Source: Inonotus obliquus (Eukaryota > Basidiomycota > Agaricomycetes > Hymenochaetales > Hymenochaetaceae). From it: a stretch of DNA of 64,000 bases. Both the position numbers and the translations under genes were made by a program. The notes under the pieces are model-generated. The model had not been told where the DNA came from and did not search any database. It saw only the letters and a list, made by a program, of their open reading frames with translations. Shown here in pieces: positions 60,486-64,000 of the stretch. The number at the start of each line of letters is the position of its first letter. Position 1 is the stretch's first letter. The stretch is taken from assembly GCA_032164295.1 (NCBI GenBank), contig JAJHTX010000004.1, positions 496,001 to 560,000 of the forward strand, written 5' to 3'.

Positions 60486-63400
60486 ATGGCCACCCACTAT
60501 CTCCTGGAAGGTGTGTCTCTGTGATTCTCGCTTCCTCTGTTGAAGCCCTTACGCTTGTTATAGTCCTTCGAGCCGAAGGGGTGACGAATGACTCGAGTCA
60601 TCTTCGCATAAAACGTAATGTGTACATCAAAGTGAAAATCGGCAACGAGGAGAACAATACTCGGACGGTTGAGAGGACAGCGTCGCCCGAATGGAACGAT
60701 ACGCTTACTTTGTATGTTGATGGTTCAACGTTTCTTGTAGGTGCTGATTGTATATGGTACAGCTCGGGATTGGACAATCTGCAGGAAACTGATATCACGA
60801 TAAAGCTGAAGCAAGCGCCATCATTACCTTCGGGTGGATGCATCGGGGTGGCAACGGTGGATTTAGAAACGCTTCTGCAAAACACTGAGGAAGAAAGTAA
60901 TTCATGTTTACACCATTCATCCTGGTTATGATGAGTACTCACTATATCCTTGGACAGCAAGAGTAGAGCTTCGTACACCTCGCGGCATCCGCGCTTCATC
61001 GGAAGTAACGGCCGCAATTTTCCTGCGCCTACGGACGGTGAATAAGAGGCGAAGAGTTGAAGCGGACATGACATCCGCTAGGAGGGATATTGGGCGGCCC
61101 TCGTTCCTGAAATCACCTATTGCACAAGGAATAGCAACGGTTGGCGAGACGGCAGATCAGGTGAACAACCAGAAGGACCTATTTCGGTCCCTGGGGAGTT
61201 TACTCGGGAAGGTACGGGTGTTCAAGGAGCTGGTCGACAAAATCGCAGGGGTGAGCTAAAGGCCTGGTACGGTATATTTCCAGAACTAACCAATACTTAT
61301 CAGATCCACCCCTATTCGAATGCAGCGTGGCAAGTCATCAAATCCCTTTATGAGGTACGGCGAATCATCATGCTGCAGTTCGTTTACACATACCAACTGT
61401 CGATGCAAAGGTTGTCCAAGGGCAGATCGAGGCAGATCAGAATGTCATTGCGCTCGTACACTTGATGGAGGAGATATACAACGATGTCAACCAAGTGGAC
61501 TCCTTACAGGACAAGATCGGATCCTTGCAGGCAACAATCAATGATCTATTGCAGCAAACTGTCGAATGCTGTTTATTCATCCGCCAATACACTCATCCTG
61601 GGTTCTTGAGTAAGTAAATGTTGTGCATGTGCCGGATGCGGTAGATAACTCCTGTTGCAGGACGAATGATTAGCCAAGGCCAGACCAAAAAAATAGATGA
61701 GTTCATGATGCGGTTTGAAAACCTTAGAGAGGTCCTTTTCGGCAGAGCTATTCTTCAGACCACCTTTGTTTCCGCGCGAATATGTGAAGAGGTCAATGCA
61801 ATGTGTAAGCGTCTTCTGGGTCTGAGAGAGTATCTTCTGCGACTAAACTCTTGCTCCAGACTTGCGGGATCAACTCTCTCCCGTCGCCATGGACGCGTCA
61901 AATAGACCCCAGTGCCTCCCTGGAACTCGAACGAAGTACCTCGATGAAATAATGGGCTGGCTCCTATCCGAATCACAGCAGAATATCCTTTGGCTTCATG
62001 GTTCGGCGGGTTCGGGGAAGAGCACCGTCAGTATGACCATCTCTGAGATGTGCCTCAATATGGGCCGCCGTGGTGCCTATCTATTCTTCGTTCGCGGCAA
62101 GAGTGATCCTGGCACCGTCATCCGTACTATCGCGTATTCGCTATCCCAGTTCGACCAAACGATTGCGAAACACATCTCGGAGGCAGTGAAGACATTCAAT
62201 GACATCACTTCTGCCTCGATGGACACTCAATTCAAGAAGCTTCTCTTGGAGCCCCTCGAAGCTTCCGCGACGGCACTTCATGGCCCCGTCGCCATCATCC
62301 TTGATGCCCTAGACGAATGCGGGTCACCAAATGATCGCAGTAATTTGTTGAAACTTATCAGACAGGAATTTCCTAAGCTACCTTCTCCATTCCGGTTCAT
62401 CATCGCTAGCCGCTCGGAACAGGATCTTGCATCGGCGCTATCCCAGCCTCACGTTTATCATGTCATTTTGCAGCATGCGTCAGAGGACAGCTACGTGGAC
62501 GTACACCGATACATTGAGCGAGAGTTGCAGGCCGTTTTCGAGAGCAAGGGCGCGGAGATCCCGGCAGGTTGGGAAAGTAACATTGCGCTCCTTGGCAGAA
62601 TGGCTGGCGGTCTCTTCATCTGGGCCTCCACAGCAATGAAACAAGTTTCCCTTGGCGTTCAGCCATTCCGAGCGCTCGAGAAACTGCTTTCGTATTGTCG
62701 CTCATCGGATTCAGAGGCACGTTTAGGCTCGCCATTGGCCTTATCTGGCCTGTATGAAGCTGTGCTCAGGAATTCTGGTATACAATGGGACTACGAGGAT
62801 GATCGAGAAGACTTCTGTCGTGTTATCGGTGCTATCCTCCTCAGCAAAGAGCCACTCTCGGTCACTGTCATTGACGGTCTGTTGAACCTTCCCCCCGAAT
62901 TGTCGTCCCGCTCAGTCATCTCGACGTTACAAAGTGTGCTTGTATACACAATAGGGAACGACAATGCACCTGTACGACTTTGTCATACGTCATTTTTCGA
63001 CTACCTCATGGCACCTGAACGCAATGGGCAACCGTGGTACATCAACACGGATATCCAGAGAAAGCTCCTTGCTGAGCGATGTTTTGACGTGATGCGGGAC
63101 AAACTCCGATTCAATATATGCGATCTGCAGTCGTCGTTTGTTCGTAACGATGATGTCGTCGGAATTAAAGACAGTATCGAGCGGAACGTTCCTCCGGTTC
63201 TGGGTTACGCCTGCCGGTTCTGGGCCGAACATCTCTGCGATGTCAAATACTCGGCCGAGTTATCGAACAGAGTGGACTTTTTTGCGCGAAACCAATTGCT
63301 GTACTGGTTTGAGGTGCTTAGTTTGATCAAGCACTTCAGACGGTCGGCCGGTCGTGCAGTGCTTGAGGCTACGTTATGGACCGCGGTGAGTATCTTGCGT

Positions 63401-64000
63401 TTGTTTTGTTGACGTAGGTACTGATTGTGTACAAGACAAGAGCCACCGAACTTTCCTCCTTTCTATGGGATGCCTATAGACTATCTAGCATTTTTGCGTT
63501 GCCGATTTCAGAAAGCGTACCACACATTTATATATCTGCAGTATCACTCGCGAGAGCGGACTCGGGCGTCGCAGAGCATTACTCAAAATATCATCCGGTC
63601 GTACCAGTTCGAAGATTTGGTACAAAACCACCGCAACCGTGTATGAAACTTTTCACAGGACACGAGAGCATGGTCCTCTCAGTTGCGTTTTCCCCTGATG
63701 GGAAGAAGATTGCTTCGGGATCGTGCGACTGGACAGTGCGTGTGTGGGACGCGGAGAGCGGAGAGCTCGTTGCCGGTCCGTTTAAAGGGCACAAAGATTG
63801 GGTTCGTTCTGTCGCTTTCTCTCCGGATGGGAAACGCATTGCTTCGGGATCGGACGACAAGACGGTACGCGTATGGGATGCGGAGAGCGGCGAACTCATT
63901 GCCAGTCCGTTTCAAGGGCATGAAAAATTCATCCAATCTGTCGCTTTCTCTCCAGATGGGAAGCGCATTGTCTCGGGATCGGATGACAAGACGGTGCGTG
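60486..64000 (+). CDS. C2-NACHT-WD40 STAND protein (NLR-like), 3'-truncated by window edge
   Basis: A signal-transducing ATPase of the class that includes fungal heterokaryon-incompatibility and immunity-like proteins. From ATG 60486, MATHYLLE splices (60511-60563) to VLRAEGVTNDSSHL, YIKVKIGNEENNTRTVE and ASPEWNDTLTLYVDG, a C2 domain. A helical region follows (RRVEADMTSARRDIGRPSFL, QIEADQNVIALVHLMEEIYN, FENLREVLFGRAI). The NACHT domain reads CLPGTRTKYLDEIMGWLL, ILWLHGSAGSGKSTVSMTI (Walker A), VAIILDALDECGSPNDRSNL (Walker B) and FRFIIASRSE, then winged-helix-like GGLFIWASTAMKQV and LLSKEPLSVTVIDGLL. After an intron near 63386-63440 the linker leads to KLFTGHESMVLSVAFSPDGK and further WD40 units. 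The remainder lies beyond 64000. It has about seven introns; no frame break was seen. The start is set by the C2 fold and a good splice site. Confidence 0.88.
63682..64000 (+). repeat. Near-identical WD40 repeat array, 129-bp period
   Basis: WD40 units begin at 63682, 63811 and 63940, exactly 129 bp (43 codons) apart. Each contains VAFSPDGK, IASGS or IVSGS, and DKTVRVWDAESGEL-like text. Units two and three differ at very few bases over their visible overlap. This is a coding repeat inside the NLR gene and continues past the window. Confidence 0.95.

Overview
The window is nuclear DNA from a filamentous basidiomycete, most likely an Agaricomycete. Genes are dense and split by many introns of about 50-65 bp with GT-AG borders. 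The gene set mixes eukaryotic housekeeping genes with families typical of mushroom-forming fungi: a C2-NACHT-WD40 NLR-like protein, a basidiomycete-type kinase, and a DUF2433 phosphoesterase. All gene models here were assembled by eye from reading-frame continuity across splice sites. No alignment or database search was run, so family names rest on recognised motifs.

Left part (1-18 kb). An RNAi-type RNA-dependent RNA polymerase enters from the left edge, with its catalytic DLDGD intact. It is followed by SEC14, then two tandem DHA2-type MFS transporters. The first of these is broken by a nonsense codon and an internal deletion; the second is intact. Next come the rRNA methyltransferase EMG1, the copper chaperone SCO1, a very small spliced complex I subunit (NDUFB7 type), the proteasome ubiquitin receptor RPN10, and a canonical actin gene.

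Middle (18-46 kb). This holds a large mitochondrial PPR protein, a repeat-rich 1.6 kb gap, a membrane-anchored protein disulfide isomerase, the KEOPS subunit CGI121, and two more actin genes in tandem. The two actins are separated by tRNA-Asp(GTC) and an intron-containing tRNA-Met(CAT). Then come RIC8, MED10, an unrecognised short protein, a nucleolin-like protein, Rab escort protein, and a phosphoesterase fused to an RRM-like tail. All three actin genes contain the same 6-nt microexon.

Right part (45-64 kb). This holds MED13, a BIG1/VOA1-family membrane protein, an alpha/beta-hydrolase lipase, and KGD4 (2-oxoglutarate dehydrogenase E3-binding subunit). The last 6.5 kb look accessory: a kinase with Asn in place of the DFG Asp, followed by a C2-NACHT-WD40 STAND protein. 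The WD40 units of that protein are near-identical 129-bp repeats that run off the right edge.

Layout. Eight gene pairs are divergent and share short upstream regions (167 bp to 1.07 kb), so much of the regulation is probably bidirectional. The strongest points of interest are the MFS pseudogene, the actin cluster with its microexon, the GC-AG intron in CGI121, and the kinase/NLR accessory end.
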